Origin: Paulinella micropora
Lineage: Eukaryota > Cercozoa > Imbricatea > Euglyphida
Direction of reading: 5' to 3'
DNA: 26,755 nt
Assembly (NCBI GenBank): GCA_009731375.1
Contig: BJOX01000025.1
Span: 51,987 to 78,741 of the forward strand
Shown: positions 1 through 8,042 of the stretch, piece by piece
Layout of the letters: each line of letters starts with the position of its first letter
Numbering within the stretch: the first letter of the stretch is position 1
Program-made: the position numbers and the translations under genes
Notes under the pieces: model-generated
Databases searched by the model: none
What the model was told of the DNA's origin: nothing
Seen by the model: only the letters and a program-made list of their open reading frames with translations

Positions 1-2765
1 GCATCCTTTGTCGTGAATTCTAACATATATAGTTTCGGTGCTATCCACACACCTTTTATAATCTTACAACCATCGCCTAAATCGTCTCCAATACCACCTA
101 GTTTCTTATTACCCATATTCTTTACATACTTGGCACATCTCGCGTGGATTTGTAAGCTGTCTGTGTCGGTGTAGTAAAAGTCGTCTTCAATGGTTCTGTT
201 CGGGTTTGCTTCCTTAATATAGTTGAACATAATGCGACGGCTATATGCTAGAATGAATGCCCCATAGTGTGAAGGTTTGGTTATGCTACTTTCTAATAAG
301 ATTGGATTGCGGGGAAGGCCCGATATGTGCCATAAATCTTTTCCTTGTTGGTCCGTAAATTTGACAATGTCAGTTATTTGATTGCTATTCCAGAATTTCC
401 AGTAATCTTCATTAGTTTGTATATATGTTGTTATTGAAGGTATCGGTCTCTGTATCATCTTACCGTATAGACTATTCATAAACAATTTGGCGAGCAGATA
501 TTGCGGGCTTCCTTTCTCAGCATTTTCCTTCGCCTTAAACATATCGTCTATGTATTGTTTAAAGACACATTCCGATTTGGCGGTGTAGTATCCTTTATGA
601 ATGCGGACTTCGTATCCTTCGGCTACCATATCCTCAATATCTACACTCGTCAGCCATTGGTCCTTCATATCTTCTAGCCGCCACTTTAAAGAGCCCATTT
701 TGTCTCGCTGTCCAATGCGCGAATGTAATATGTCTTTTGGTAAGATGTAATCAAGGTTGTAAATACCGATTTGAAGGTTTCGCGGGTCAAATGGTCCGAT
801 TGTTTCCAGTATGTCGCCAACCATAAAAGCTAATAACATCGCGGTTGGATATAGAGATACGACATCCGCATCTACTAGGTAGTCTATTATTTCGTCAAAT
901 GTGATTTCCTTTTTCAAATATCGTTCATACTGAGCTGAAATGAACCGCCTCTTAGATGGGTAAGTCCTTCCGCCGATAATGGCTTTTCTACATGCTCTTT
1001 CCTGCTCCACCGTTGGAAGTCTCACCTCGTATTTACCATCTACATATTTTTTCCATATGTTAAAAGCGAGACTTGAAGTTGAAATGTATGAAGTTAAATT
1101 GACCTTATGGGCTGTAAATATCGTTGTGTTTAACTTATCGTATAATTCCTTCAAACCCATAACATCGTTTTTAAGATAAGCTAGACAGTCCTGCCTCGTC
1201 TTGTCGTCCATATCCTCCCACATTTTGGCACGGTTGTGGTCAAAGTCGCCTTTTAGGATTTCACACCCCATACTTTCAAGATTTGCTTTCAGACTTCCTT
1301 GGGTATGCTTACACATATCCCACATCTTGACATTTTCAAACTCTAAGCAGATAATAGAGCCGTTATTAATTTTTGACGACTTAATCTTAATACCCCTTCT
1401 AATTAATTCTTGGTGTATGAAGTAGTGGTCAAAGTTTGCTCCGTTGAAACCATTAACATATAGAACGGGCGGTTTATCTTTCTTATCTTTCGGCACCCAT
1501 CCTGCTTTTATACGGTCGCCTCGTTTAATTAGTAGGTCTACGAATTGACTGATACAATCTTTACCAGCTATGTATTTGAAGCCCTCAGAGCCCTGAATAT
1601 ATCCGACTATGTAGCAGTCGTGGATATCGTAGCCGACAGCGATGTTTGTATTTCTAAATGATTCCAAATCGTAATGTAGAATTTGGTCGTTATTTATTTT
1701 TTCTTCCGTGCGGAACTTAGTTATTAAGTGTCTTTTACCATTCTTCTTCAACATAATATCCGCAAATTTTTTCCTGTTGAGATTACATTTGTGTTTGTTC
1801 AGATATGGTCGCAAGCAGTCCTCGCACCGCTTCTTAAACTGCTTAACTAATCCGTAATAATGGTTATTCTCCAAAAAGATTAGTTTGTCAGGTTCTTGTC
1901 CTTCTTCGTTTGTTCTGAATGTCTGCTTCATAATATGGTCGGTTATTTCATATGTTTTCCCTTCCTTAACATATTTTTTCAATATTTCAACCGCTATTGA
2001 AAATGGTATTGGCGAGTTTGGTGGAAGGTTGAATTCAGCTCGGACGATATTACACCTGTTCTTGTTCATTGGATGAATATCTAACATATCCTTACATAAG
2101 AAGAATAAGCAGTTGTTGTTTTTGCTTGGCGGAGATATCTTTTTACCTTCTTCAACTTTCTCCCTCTTTTCGGTTTTTCCCTCATAGCATCCTCCGCCGT
2201 TTTCTTGAACTATGGTTATTTCCACATATCTTATGTTTCTTTCATATCCATTCTCGCTCGCTTCAATGTTGTTTATGTTGAACTCGTTCAGAGCATCCAT
2301 AAACACGGTATCGTATTGGCGGAGTTGAAATGAGTTAAAACTTTTCTTTTTTAAATAGTGGTCGTATCGCTCATTAGCAGGAGCGGTGGAGTATGTTATA
2401 GATATGTTGACATCCGCATTGTTGGTCATCCCTTCCCTTCTAGCATATCTTATGGCGGGTATCAATACCTTATCTTCCAAGGTGTCTGTATCATAGAAGC
2501 TTATGTCTAGCTCCCTAAATTTGAATGTAAGAGAGTTCAGCCGATTATCCCTCCTAACTTCATAATCGTTTGCTCTAAACTCTCGCCTCTTCGCTTCCCT
2601 AGTCTTAGCCTCGCGGAGATTTGCCCTCGTATTACTACGAATGTTAGATAAAAGGTCTTGGCGGTTCCTTTTATCTTTCGTTTCAACTTTTCTAAGCTTA
2701 GCCTTAGCTTGAAGAAGTTGAACATATTGCTTGTTTGGTCTTGGTGGTAGTGGTGGTTTTGACAT
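1..2765 (-). CDS. polB: Family B DNA polymerase, protein-primed type, partial (C-terminus beyond window)
   Basis: Replicative DNA polymerase of a polinton-like or virophage-like element. It should copy a linear genome, probably from a protein primer. The frame is open from an ATG at 2765-2763 to the left edge, about 921 codons, with no stop. Exonuclease motifs are in order: YDLESF (D366, E368), NFDHYF (N444, D446) and YLKNDV (D534). Polymerase motifs follow: A as DVVSLYP (D634), B as NSLYGK (N764 to K769) and C as YYTDTDS (D867, D869), then a PKLYML segment near the window edge. The first 60 residues are very basic and helical. A possible zinc site is C314-x2-C317-x7-H325-x-C327. The roughly 365 residues before the exonuclease are long and could hold a terminal-protein-like or other domain; I cannot tell which. 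The ATG follows ATAACGGTAAA directly. All catalytic acids are present, so the visible part looks functional. The polymerase call is certain; the protein-primed subtype is inferred from the motif style and neighbouring integrase. Confidence 0.93.
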   Translation of the reverse strand, partial: MSKPPLPPRPNKQYVQLLQAKAKLRKVETKDKRNRQDLLSNIRSNTRANLREAKTREAKRREFRANDYEVRRDNRLNSLTFKFRELDISFYDTDTLEDKVLIPAIRYARREGMTNNADVNISITYSTAPANERYDHYLKKKSFNSFQLRQYDTVFMDALNEFNINNIEASENGYERNIRYVEITIVQENGGGCYEGKTEKREKVEEGKKISPPSKNNNCLFFLCKDMLDIHPMNKNRCNIVRAEFNLPPNSPIPFSIAVEILKKYVKEGKTYEITDHIMKQTFRTNEEGQEPDKLIFLENNHYYGLVKQFKKRCEDCLRPYLNKHKCNLNRKKFADIMLKKNGKRHLITKFRTEEKINNDQILHYDLESFRNTNIAVGYDIHDCYIVGYIQGSEGFKYIAGKDCISQFVDLLIKRGDRIKAGWVPKDKKDKPPVLYVNGFNGANFDHYFIHQELIRRGIKIKSSKINNGSIICLEFENVKMWDMCKHTQGSLKANLESMGCEILKGDFDHNRAKMWEDMDDKTRQDCLAYLKNDVMGLKELYDKLNTTIFTAHKVNLTSYISTSSLAFNIWKKYVDGKYEVRLPTVEQERACRKAIIGGRTYPSKRRFISAQYERYLKKEITFDEIIDYLVDADVVSLYPTAMLLAFMVGDILETIGPFDPRNLQIGIYNLDYILPKDILHSRIGQRDKMGSLKWRLEDMKDQWLTSVDIEDMVAEGYEVRIHKGYYTAKSECVFKQYIDDMFKAKENAEKGSPQYLLAKLFMNSLYGKMIQRPIPSITTYIQTNEDYWKFWNSNQITDIVKFTDQQGKDLWHISGLPRNPILLESSITKPSHYGAFILAYSRRIMFNYIKEANPNRTIEDDFYYTDTDSLQIHARCAKYVKNMGNKKLGGIGDDLGDGCKIIKGVWIAPKLYMLEFTTKD

Positions 2766-2895
2766 TTTACCGTTATGTATATATTAGGTAAGATACTTTT
2801 TCTAAAAATAATTAATTAATGTTTTTACCGTTATTATATAGGAGCTATTTGTTTAGATGAAAAATATTTTTACCAGATAAAAAAATAATAGGGAC
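2766..2895 (-). promoter_or_regulatory. AT-rich leader upstream of polB with a repeated 12-mer
   Basis: This 130-bp gap lies between the 3' end of the 68-aa gene and the polymerase ATG, both on the minus strand. On that strand the 12-mer ATAACGGTAAAA occurs twice, at 2765-2776 (its last base is the A of the ATG) and 2823-2834, each next to a TATA-like run. The repeat and its position suggest a promoter or leader motif. It is inferred from two copies only. No hairpin terminator is evident here. Confidence 0.4.
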
Positions 2896-3102
2896 TTAGA
2901 CAGTTATTTTACTTATTTGGTCTTCCAGCTCCTGTATCTTCCTTTTGTATTCGTCTATGCTTTTAAGTTCTTGCTTTTGCTTTAATGCTTTTGCTTTTCT
3001 TTCCTCCTTCAACCTTTCTTGGTGGCGGTAGTAGTATGCGAGAGCCTTCTCGTTATTTCTCTTTCGTCTTGCTTCTCCCTCGTATAGTTTTGGTCTTGGC
3101 AT
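2896..3102 (-). CDS. Small basic coiled-coil protein (68 aa), unknown function
   Basis: A short intact gene. The N-terminus MPRPKLYEGEARRKRN is proline-rich then strongly basic. A YYRHQERLKEERKAK segment and a heptad-like tail (IDEYKRKIQELEDQI) follow. The layout of a basic region before a coiled coil recalls small DNA-binding proteins, but I see no recognised domain. Short proteins with this kind of start are, from memory, common in virophages and large DNA viruses of protists. It lies between the polymerase and the fibre gene on the same strand and could be co-expressed with them. The ATG at 3102 is preceded by an AT-rich stretch with a TATA-like run. Coding status is supported by codon structure and compact placement; function is unknown. 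Confidence 0.6.
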   Translation of the reverse strand: MPRPKLYEGEARRKRNNEKALAYYYRHQERLKEERKAKALKQKQELKSIDEYKRKIQELEDQISKITV

Positions 3103-3244
3103 TTTCTCAGCTATATAATACTATACATATTTTTATAAATGTAAAATAATTAATTCAAATATTAATTTTAGCTTCCTTTTGGATTTCTACTTGATTTCTC
3201 TTTAATTTCTTATGATGTTAAAAATGGCGATTTGGTCCTAAAAG

Positions 3245-3292
3245 ACCCTTTTTTTGAGGGCATTTTCTTGAAAATGACCCTAAAAAAAGGGT
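3245..3292 (-). terminator. Long hairpin at the 3' side of the fibre gene
   Basis: The arms ACCCTTTTTTT...CATTTTC and GAAAATG...AAAAAAAGGGT pair over about 22 bp. The loop is two bases and there is one single-base bulge on each arm. It sits just beyond the 3' end of the minus-strand fibre gene and before the 68-aa gene. Hairpins at transcript 3' ends are known to direct 3' processing in mimivirus-like viruses, so a termination or polyadenylation role is likely by analogy. The fold is seen in the sequence; the role is inferred. The rest of 3103-3302 is AT-rich and non-coding, and should hold the promoter of the 68-aa gene. Confidence 0.6.
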
Positions 3293-3302
3293 AATCATCT
3301 TC

Positions 3303-3328
3303 TCACAACGAAACATGCCGCACCACAC

Positions 3329-3372
<44 letters not shown>

Positions 3373-5286
3373 CTTCCTTTCTTTCTCTCTCTTTCTCTCT
3401 TACTCTCTCTTACTCGTGTTATGGTTTGGTCTGTTGTTAGTTTCACACAATTGTCATCCAGATATTGCCTATTTACCGCTTCATTCGCATTTTGTGGTGC
3501 TCCTAGATTAACAATCCTACTACTATTACAATCTAAGCCAGTAGCATTAAACCACGAAACAATCGTCCCATCAATAATAAAACTTATTTTTTTCGCAGAA
3601 ATTTCAAAGTTGTAATATGTTGCAGTTTTCATATCCAAACTAGCAATTGACCCGATATTACTGGTAGAATTGAAAACGATAAATGTGCCTTTTGTTGTTG
3701 AATTGATTGAATTTCCCGTTATTTCCACACCACTGGTATATGTCTTAATTCCTGCTATGGTTTGGTTTCCTGTTAGTTTCACATTTTGCCCGTCTAATGT
3801 ATCCACATAACTTTTGTTTGCTCCGTCCGTTGTTGCTGATGGTGTGGCTAAGTTTGTTATTTTGTTGTTATTCAAACTTAATGTTGTTCCAGTTGCGGTT
3901 ATAATTAAAGTATTACCTGAATATAACTCTACATACGAACCCGTTATTTGTATCGGATACCAAGTCGCTGTTGCTGTTTTTTGTGCTGCAATCATTCATA
4001 TTTTTGTATCAAATGCTATGCCGATACCATCAAAAGTAGTAGGATTGGATGAACCACTTACTTCTAAAGTTGATGTAAATTTTTTATTCCCTGCTATGGT
4101 TTGGTCTCCTGTTAGTTTGACCACCGAAGTATCAAGAACTGAAACATCCACACCATCAACAAGATTAACGTTGGTTATGTTTTGGATTTTCATATCAATC
4201 CCCGCACTCGCATTTATTACACTGCTGAATGTTTTAATACCCGCTATGGTTTGGTCTCCTGTTAGTTTAACCACCGAACCATCAACTGCGAGATTTGCGA
4301 GATTAATTCCATTATATGTAGAAGCCCCCGAAATAGCAAAACCGCCCATATTTAGTCCTCCCGTCATACTGGCTGTGCCGTCTAATGTAAGAAAGGGTGG
4401 TGTGGTGTTTCTCCATTGCCCCGTGCTATAAATGAGTAATTGGTTATCTGCTGGGAAGCCTGTTATTGTCACATCGCTATGTGAGTCTATACTTCCACTC
4501 GCTGACACCTTATTATTATTGTCTTGATGCTCAAATATCCATTCATCAACATCTTTGGTATTTAGTAAATTAACTCCTGTTATATTCTTCCTTCCCATAC
4601 TAATGTTGCCTGTTTCATCAACATTTATCGGAAATGTTTTATTTACCCAGTTTATTGAATTATATGTCAGATAACTATTCATTGCTATTGGTGCGGTTAT
4701 AACGACATCTGAAAGTGTATCAATTGAACCAAGGGCTGTATTTTTCCATTTGCCTTCTACATCGTTGTAAGTTAAGTATTGACCGCTCACTTGTGCAAAT
4801 ATGTTTGTGTCTATCAAATTATATAAACTTGTTTGGTGCGGATTGGAAGTATTAAAGCGGTGTTGAGTTGAGGCTTTGACTTCATCATTATCCCTAACTC
4901 GTTGCTCTGTGTAGTATAAACGGCTTCCTTCTTTGATGTCGGCTGTTGATTTTAAAGCGAGACGTGTCGAAGCGGTTATCAGTCCAATAATAACTAAGTC
5001 CTTCTTTTAGGTCAGTTGTTGATTTTAAAGCGAACCGTCCATCAAAGCGGTTATCAGTCCAATAATAATTAAGCCCTTCTTTTAGGTCTGATGTTGATTT
5101 TAAAGCTAGACGTGTATCAAATCGGCCGTCCGTGTAATAAAGATTTACGGGGTCGGCATCTTCTGGCACTCTGTCTGTATTCAGACCGACTATGTTTGTG
5201 TTCGTTAGATCTAAATTTTTTATATCCAGTGAGTCCACCGCAATTTCTGACAAGCCTAAGAGCGACTTGAAGGAGGAACCTGACAT
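3303..5286 (-). pseudogene. Phage-tail-fibre-like repeat protein, broken
   Basis: Remnant of a long fibrous structural protein of the kind used as a virion fibre or tail fibre. Two repeat types are visible. Near the N-terminus (from 5286) there are three tandem units with a YYWTDNRFD or LYYTDGRFD core and an ALKST linker. Further on, a K-L-T-x-x-Q-T-I motif recurs four times, encoded near 3425, 3760, 4100 and 4250. NKITNL and AVNRQYLDD segments also resemble phage fibre repeats. Three breaks are seen. The frame changes near 4961-4968, where the third unit lacks two bases relative to its neighbours. An in-frame TGA at 3996-3998 is followed directly by ATG. The 3' end dissolves into a (CT)n microsatellite, giving a low-complexity RE tail. 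Open blocks are 5286-4894, 4817-3996 and 3995-3303. The stop-ATG junction could instead mark two adjacent genes. The fibre assignment is good; the virion role is inferred. Confidence 0.75.
3331..3418. repeat. (CT)n microsatellite invading the fibre gene 3' end
   Basis: A pure (CT)n run covers about 3331-3366, then impure CTTT/CTTC/CTCT sequence continues to about 3418. Read on the minus strand it gives only R, E, K and S codons joined to the last recognisable fibre motif. It resembles host simple repeats further right rather than viral coding DNA. Confidence 0.9.
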
Positions 5287-5351
5287 ATTCGTATATTAAT
5301 TAATTATTTATTTATTTAAAAAATACTAAAATATAATAATCTTAGTATAAA
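5287..5351. promoter_or_regulatory. Divergent promoter region (fibre gene / charged-protein gene)
   Basis: A 65-bp gap that is almost only A and T separates the two divergent starts, at 5286 (minus) and 5352 (plus). The plus-strand ATG is preceded directly by TAGTATAAA, matching the GTATAAATG arrangement at the integrase start. Promoter function is inferred from position and composition. Confidence 0.45.
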
Positions 5352-5876
5352 ATGCCGTCTCCCGAAGCGAGCCGACAAAATTGGGGAAAAGCAGTCGATG
5401 GAATTAAACAAAAAGCAAAGCAGAGAAAAATGGAACATGCCAAAAGGTTTTGGAACAATACCGAAATGCGATTAAAAGCGAAGACGAAGATATGGAACGA
5501 AAAATAGCAGAGATAGAAAATAAGAATGTTGCTAACGATATTGTTAATGAAAAAGACCAAGATGACACACCCGAGCAGAGTGAGAGTGAAAGTGAATGTG
5601 ATTTTTACTGATATCATTGCTGAAAAGATGGCTAAAATGAAAATAAAAAGAAAGAAAGCGGAAACTAAGAGAGAAAAGAAGAAGAGTAAGAAACCTGAGC
5701 CCGAGCCAGAGAGTGAAGAAAGTGAAAGTGAGAGTAGTGAAGAAGAAGAACCGAAACCTAAGAAAGGGAAAGGTAAGAAATCAAGCAGTGTGAGTGTAAA
5801 AGTATGTAATCAATCTTCTGGTGGTGCTAAGAAAGAAAAAAATAATGATGTTGAAAAATGTTTCTTGAAGTTTTAA
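5352..5876 (+). pseudogene. Charged Lys/Glu/Ser-rich protein gene with two frameshifts, unknown function
   Basis: Three overlapping frames appear to form one former gene. It opens with MPSPEASRQNWGKAVDG and a Lys-rich helix and runs to a stop at 5505-5507. Before that, near 5441-5452, coding character moves to another frame with an acidic helical segment (KSEDEDMERKIAEIENK). A second shift near 5585-5605 leads to the final block: IFTDIIAEKMAKMKIKRKK, a PEPEPESEESESESSEEEE acidic patch, then a Lys-rich tail ending at 5876. The stop codon overlaps the stop of the convergent SAP-like gene. Low-complexity charged proteins of this kind may be packaged or bind nucleic acid, but no domain is recognisable. 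Either decay or assembly indels could explain the shifts. Confidence 0.55.
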
Positions 5877-6406
5877 TCCCATTTATCTTTTCTATAATTT
5901 CTAAATATAGTTCTAAGTTTGCTGTTGAATTTGGTTACATCAAGAAGCATGTAATCAATCACTTTTAAATACCTTACATCTCGTTTTTGGAACTCTTTAA
6001 TTCTGTTTGCAAGGTCATCTCTTCTTTTAATGAAACTATTTGGAATTTTTTGAATTTCTGAGAGAGTTTCATTTTTTGTTCCCTTTCTTAATTTACTATA
6101 TAAGGGTATTTTACTAATATCATCTTTAAAGTCTCTTAAATCTTCATTTAGTTTTTTAATCTCTTTCTCTGTATCTCCGCTTAATGAAATGTCATTGGTT
6201 GGTTTAATAGCCGATTGTTTTTTTTCAGTTAGTCTAAACTTAGGCGGTGGTTTCGTAGTTTTCTTAAACTTTTTCTTTTCTGAGACCATCTTTCCATAAT
6301 GTTCCATTAATTTAAGCAGTTCAGCCTTTTTTAATTTGCTAATTTTTGGACAATGTCTCCTTTTTTCTTCACCTAATACCTTTCTCAGGACTTTTACGGT
6401 CGGCAT
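5873..6406 (-). CDS. SAP-like N-terminus, basic helical protein (177 aa)
   Basis: An intact gene. Residues 1-38 (MPTVKVLRKVLGEEKRRHC, then KISKLKKAELLKLMEHYG) resemble the short helix-turn-helix SAP/Rho-N-type motifs found at the N-termini of many virus and polinton proteins, which usually bind DNA. A Lys/Pro-rich linker follows (about 43-60), then a long helical region (80-177) with mixed charge and no recognised domain. The protein is strongly basic. It is transcribed divergently from the integrase across 36 bp. At its other end it converges with the charged-protein gene, the two stop codons overlapping within TTAA. The start follows an AT run ending TATA. DNA binding is a reasonable inference; a virion or replication role is not established. 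Confidence 0.65.
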   Translation of the reverse strand: MPTVKVLRKVLGEEKRRHCPKISKLKKAELLKLMEHYGKMVSEKKKFKKTTKPPPKFRLTEKKQSAIKPTNDISLSGDTEKEIKKLNEDLRDFKDDISKIPLYSKLRKGTKNETLSEIQKIPNSFIKRRDDLANRIKEFQKRDVRYLKVIDYMLLDVTKFNSKLRTIFRNYRKDKWD

Positions 6407-6442
6407 TATATGTATAAAAAAATATTTTCATATTTTGTATAA
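6407..6442. promoter_or_regulatory. 36-bp divergent promoter (SAP-like gene / integrase)
   Basis: The whole gap is A/T apart from three C/G bases. It carries TATA-like runs reading both ways, including TTTGTATAA directly before the integrase ATG. Both genes must be driven from this gap or from inside each other. The role is inferred from its position between two intact divergent genes. Confidence 0.5.
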
Positions 6443-7447
6443 ATGGACAATAAACATACAATTATTAATAACCAAAATCGTAATAGTCAATTAGAAGACA
6501 CACCAACTGGAGAAGAAATTCAAAGAACAAAAGAAGAAGAAGCACTTGAAATACATCATCAAAAAAAGAACCCTAAAATATGGAACACTATATGGGTTGA
6601 CAAACCACTAGACCAAGTTTTCTTAGACTTGGCAGACATGAGTAAAATAAAAGATAAGAAAGGAAACAAAGGCTATGCTTGGATGTTAGTTTGGATTGAT
6701 TGTCATTCCAGATTTTTAATAATAAAACCATTAAAAAATAAAACCGCACTAGAGGTCTATTATGCTTTGAAATCTATACCTTATAAACCTAAATCAATTA
6801 CAACCGACAGCGGAGGAGAATATAAAGGTGCTACTCGTGATTATTTTATTCAAAATGGTATTAAGCACGATGTGGTTGAAGTAGGGGACCACAGAGCGCT
6901 CGCCGTGGTAGATAGAGTTATAAGGAGTATTAGAAGGTGGTTGGATTTATTATTTGAAACTAATAGAAATTTTGACTGGGTAAGTTATATTCAAGACTTG
7001 GTTAATGCTTATAACCACAAATTACATCGGGGAATACAGGCCAGACCAGTGGACGTCTTTGCTGGAAGAGATAAAAATAAACAGAAAATCACTCGTGATA
7101 ACCTTATTAATGAATTCAATATCGGAGATAGTGTGAGAAAAGAAAACAAACGGAATTTATTTTCCAAAGGAGGAAAGACTTTCAGCAAAATTATTTATAA
7201 AGTCAAAGGCCGTTCCGGATTTAAGTTAATATTAAATAATGATGAGTTAGTAAGCCCAAGGGATTTATTGAAAACAGATTTTACAAAGCCTATTGACGAA
7301 GAGAAAGACATAAAACAACAAACAAAAGAAATTATAAAGGAAAAGAAGACAAAAGAACTACTTAAAAGAGAAGAAATAGAACCGGAAAACATCATAACAA
7401 GCAAAAGAGAAAGAAAGGCGAAAGTAATAGTATTACTAGACCTTTGA
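6443..7447 (+). CDS. Retroviral-type (rve) integrase of a polinton/virophage-like element
   Basis: Integrase with an RNase H-like catalytic core, expected to insert the element's DNA into the host genome. After a charged N-terminus (1-45) with no clear zinc motif, the core begins at about residue 50. The first acid is D62 in FLDLADM. A WMLVWIDCHSRF strand follows, then the second acid D122 in TTDSGGEY. Exactly 35 residues on, the third position is D157 in ALAVVDRVIRSIRR, where most integrases have E, so the triad reads DD35D. The region NAYNHKLHRGIQARPVDVF is a typical post-core helix. Residues 224-281 (NIGDSV, IIYKVKGR, SPRDLL) form the SH3-like C-terminal domain. A Lys/Glu-rich tail follows and no chromodomain is seen. 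The frame is intact over 334 aa. The gene is divergent from the SAP-like gene and convergent with the 155-aa gene across a strong hairpin. Confidence 0.92.
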   Translation: MDNKHTIINNQNRNSQLEDTPTGEEIQRTKEEEALEIHHQKKNPKIWNTIWVDKPLDQVFLDLADMSKIKDKKGNKGYAWMLVWIDCHSRFLIIKPLKNKTALEVYYALKSIPYKPKSITTDSGGEYKGATRDYFIQNGIKHDVVEVGDHRALAVVDRVIRSIRRWLDLLFETNRNFDWVSYIQDLVNAYNHKLHRGIQARPVDVFAGRDKNKQKITRDNLINEFNIGDSVRKENKRNLFSKGGKTFSKIIYKVKGRSGFKLILNNDELVSPRDLLKTDFTKPIDEEKDIKQQTKEIIKEKKTKELLKREEIEPENIITSKRERKAKVIVLLDL

Positions 7448-7470
7448 TGAAAACTGAATAATTCAAATGA

Positions 7471-7544
7471 AATGACTATACATCTTCCTTGGCTTTTAAC
7501 AATTGCTTATTACATTTCAATGCCGAGGAAGGTTTATAGTCATT
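7471..7544. terminator. Bidirectional hairpin between convergent genes
   Basis: The arms are 7471-7493 (AATGACTATA...CTTCCTTGGC) and 7522-7544. They pair at 20 of 23 positions, with two further G-T pairs and one mismatch, around a 28-base loop. It sits between the integrase stop (7447) and the stop of the convergent minus-strand gene (7575), so it can fold in both transcripts. Shared 3' hairpins are a known transcript-end signal in mimivirus-like viruses. Pairing is seen directly; the function is inferred. Confidence 0.7.
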
Positions 7545-7574
7545 AGTGTCTCTCTTAGTTTAATCGAAGTGTGA

Positions 7575-8042
7575 TTATGGGGCGAAGTTGGCCATTGTAA
7601 AGTAAACATTGATAGGATCAATGATTGAAGCAAAATATTTGTTAAGGTTGGCACGATGTGCGAAAACGAACAATTTTTCGATGCCTTCTTGAAGTGGATT
7701 AACAACCGCAACATACATACCCCTCGATTGAAGCCTTCCAACATTCCCTGAACTTGAAGATGACTTAACAAACTTCGCCTTCTTACAATGATAACCTTCC
7801 ACTGCAAACCCAATCGCTCTCCGTCGGTCAAACTCAATAAGAAAGTTGAGTGGCTTTTCCTTTTTGAATAATAAATAAAGTTGCTTACCATCGGCAAATT
7901 CTGGCACCAAATCTCTACCCCCCTTTGCCTCAAAAGCGTCGATTGAAAAGTTCTGAAATTCTTCAACGAGTTCATCTGTCGGTCTGTCTTCTGTCGCCTT
8001 GACTTCTGGTGCTTTTGCTTCTACTGGTGCTTCGTCCGCCAT
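7575..8042 (-). CDS. Unknown protein, 155 aa, acidic N-terminus
   Basis: An intact gene I do not recognise. The chosen start gives MADEAPVEAKAPEVKATED, an acidic Ala/Pro-rich leader. An in-frame ATG 18 bases upstream would add only six residues and looks less natural. Residues 20-155 look like one compact alpha/beta domain: FADGKQLYLLFKKEKPLNFL, then IGFAVEGYHCKKAKFV, a serine run (SSSSS), GMYVAVVNPLQ, and FASIIDPINVYFTMANFAP at the end. There is no signal peptide or membrane segment. It is convergent with the integrase over the shared hairpin and divergent from the coiled-coil gene at 8333. Higher G+C than its AT-rich neighbours is visible. Location within the viral block and the intact frame suggest it belongs to the element. 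Confidence 0.6.
   Translation of the reverse strand: MADEAPVEAKAPEVKATEDRPTDELVEEFQNFSIDAFEAKGGRDLVPEFADGKQLYLLFKKEKPLNFLIEFDRRRAIGFAVEGYHCKKAKFVKSSSSSGNVGRLQSRGMYVAVVNPLQEGIEKLFVFAHRANLNKYFASIIDPINVYFTMANFAP

Noticed and set aside
2537-2725. 62-aa minus-strand frame starting inside the polymerase N-terminus
   Set aside because: It is out of frame with the polymerase, which is open through the same region and carries the expected motifs.
3996-3998. TGA recoded as an amino acid in the fibre gene
   Set aside because: The integrase and the last coiled-coil block end at TGA in ordinary positions, so there is no sign of an altered genetic code; a nonsense change or a gene boundary is simpler.
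3814-4431. 205-aa plus-strand frame across the fibre region
   Set aside because: It is an antisense shadow of the repeat-bearing fibre gene; the fibre motifs are on the minus strand.
7517-7975. 152-aa minus-strand frame overlapping the 155-aa gene
   Set aside because: It runs through the shared hairpin and lacks the compositional quality of the frame at 7575-8042.
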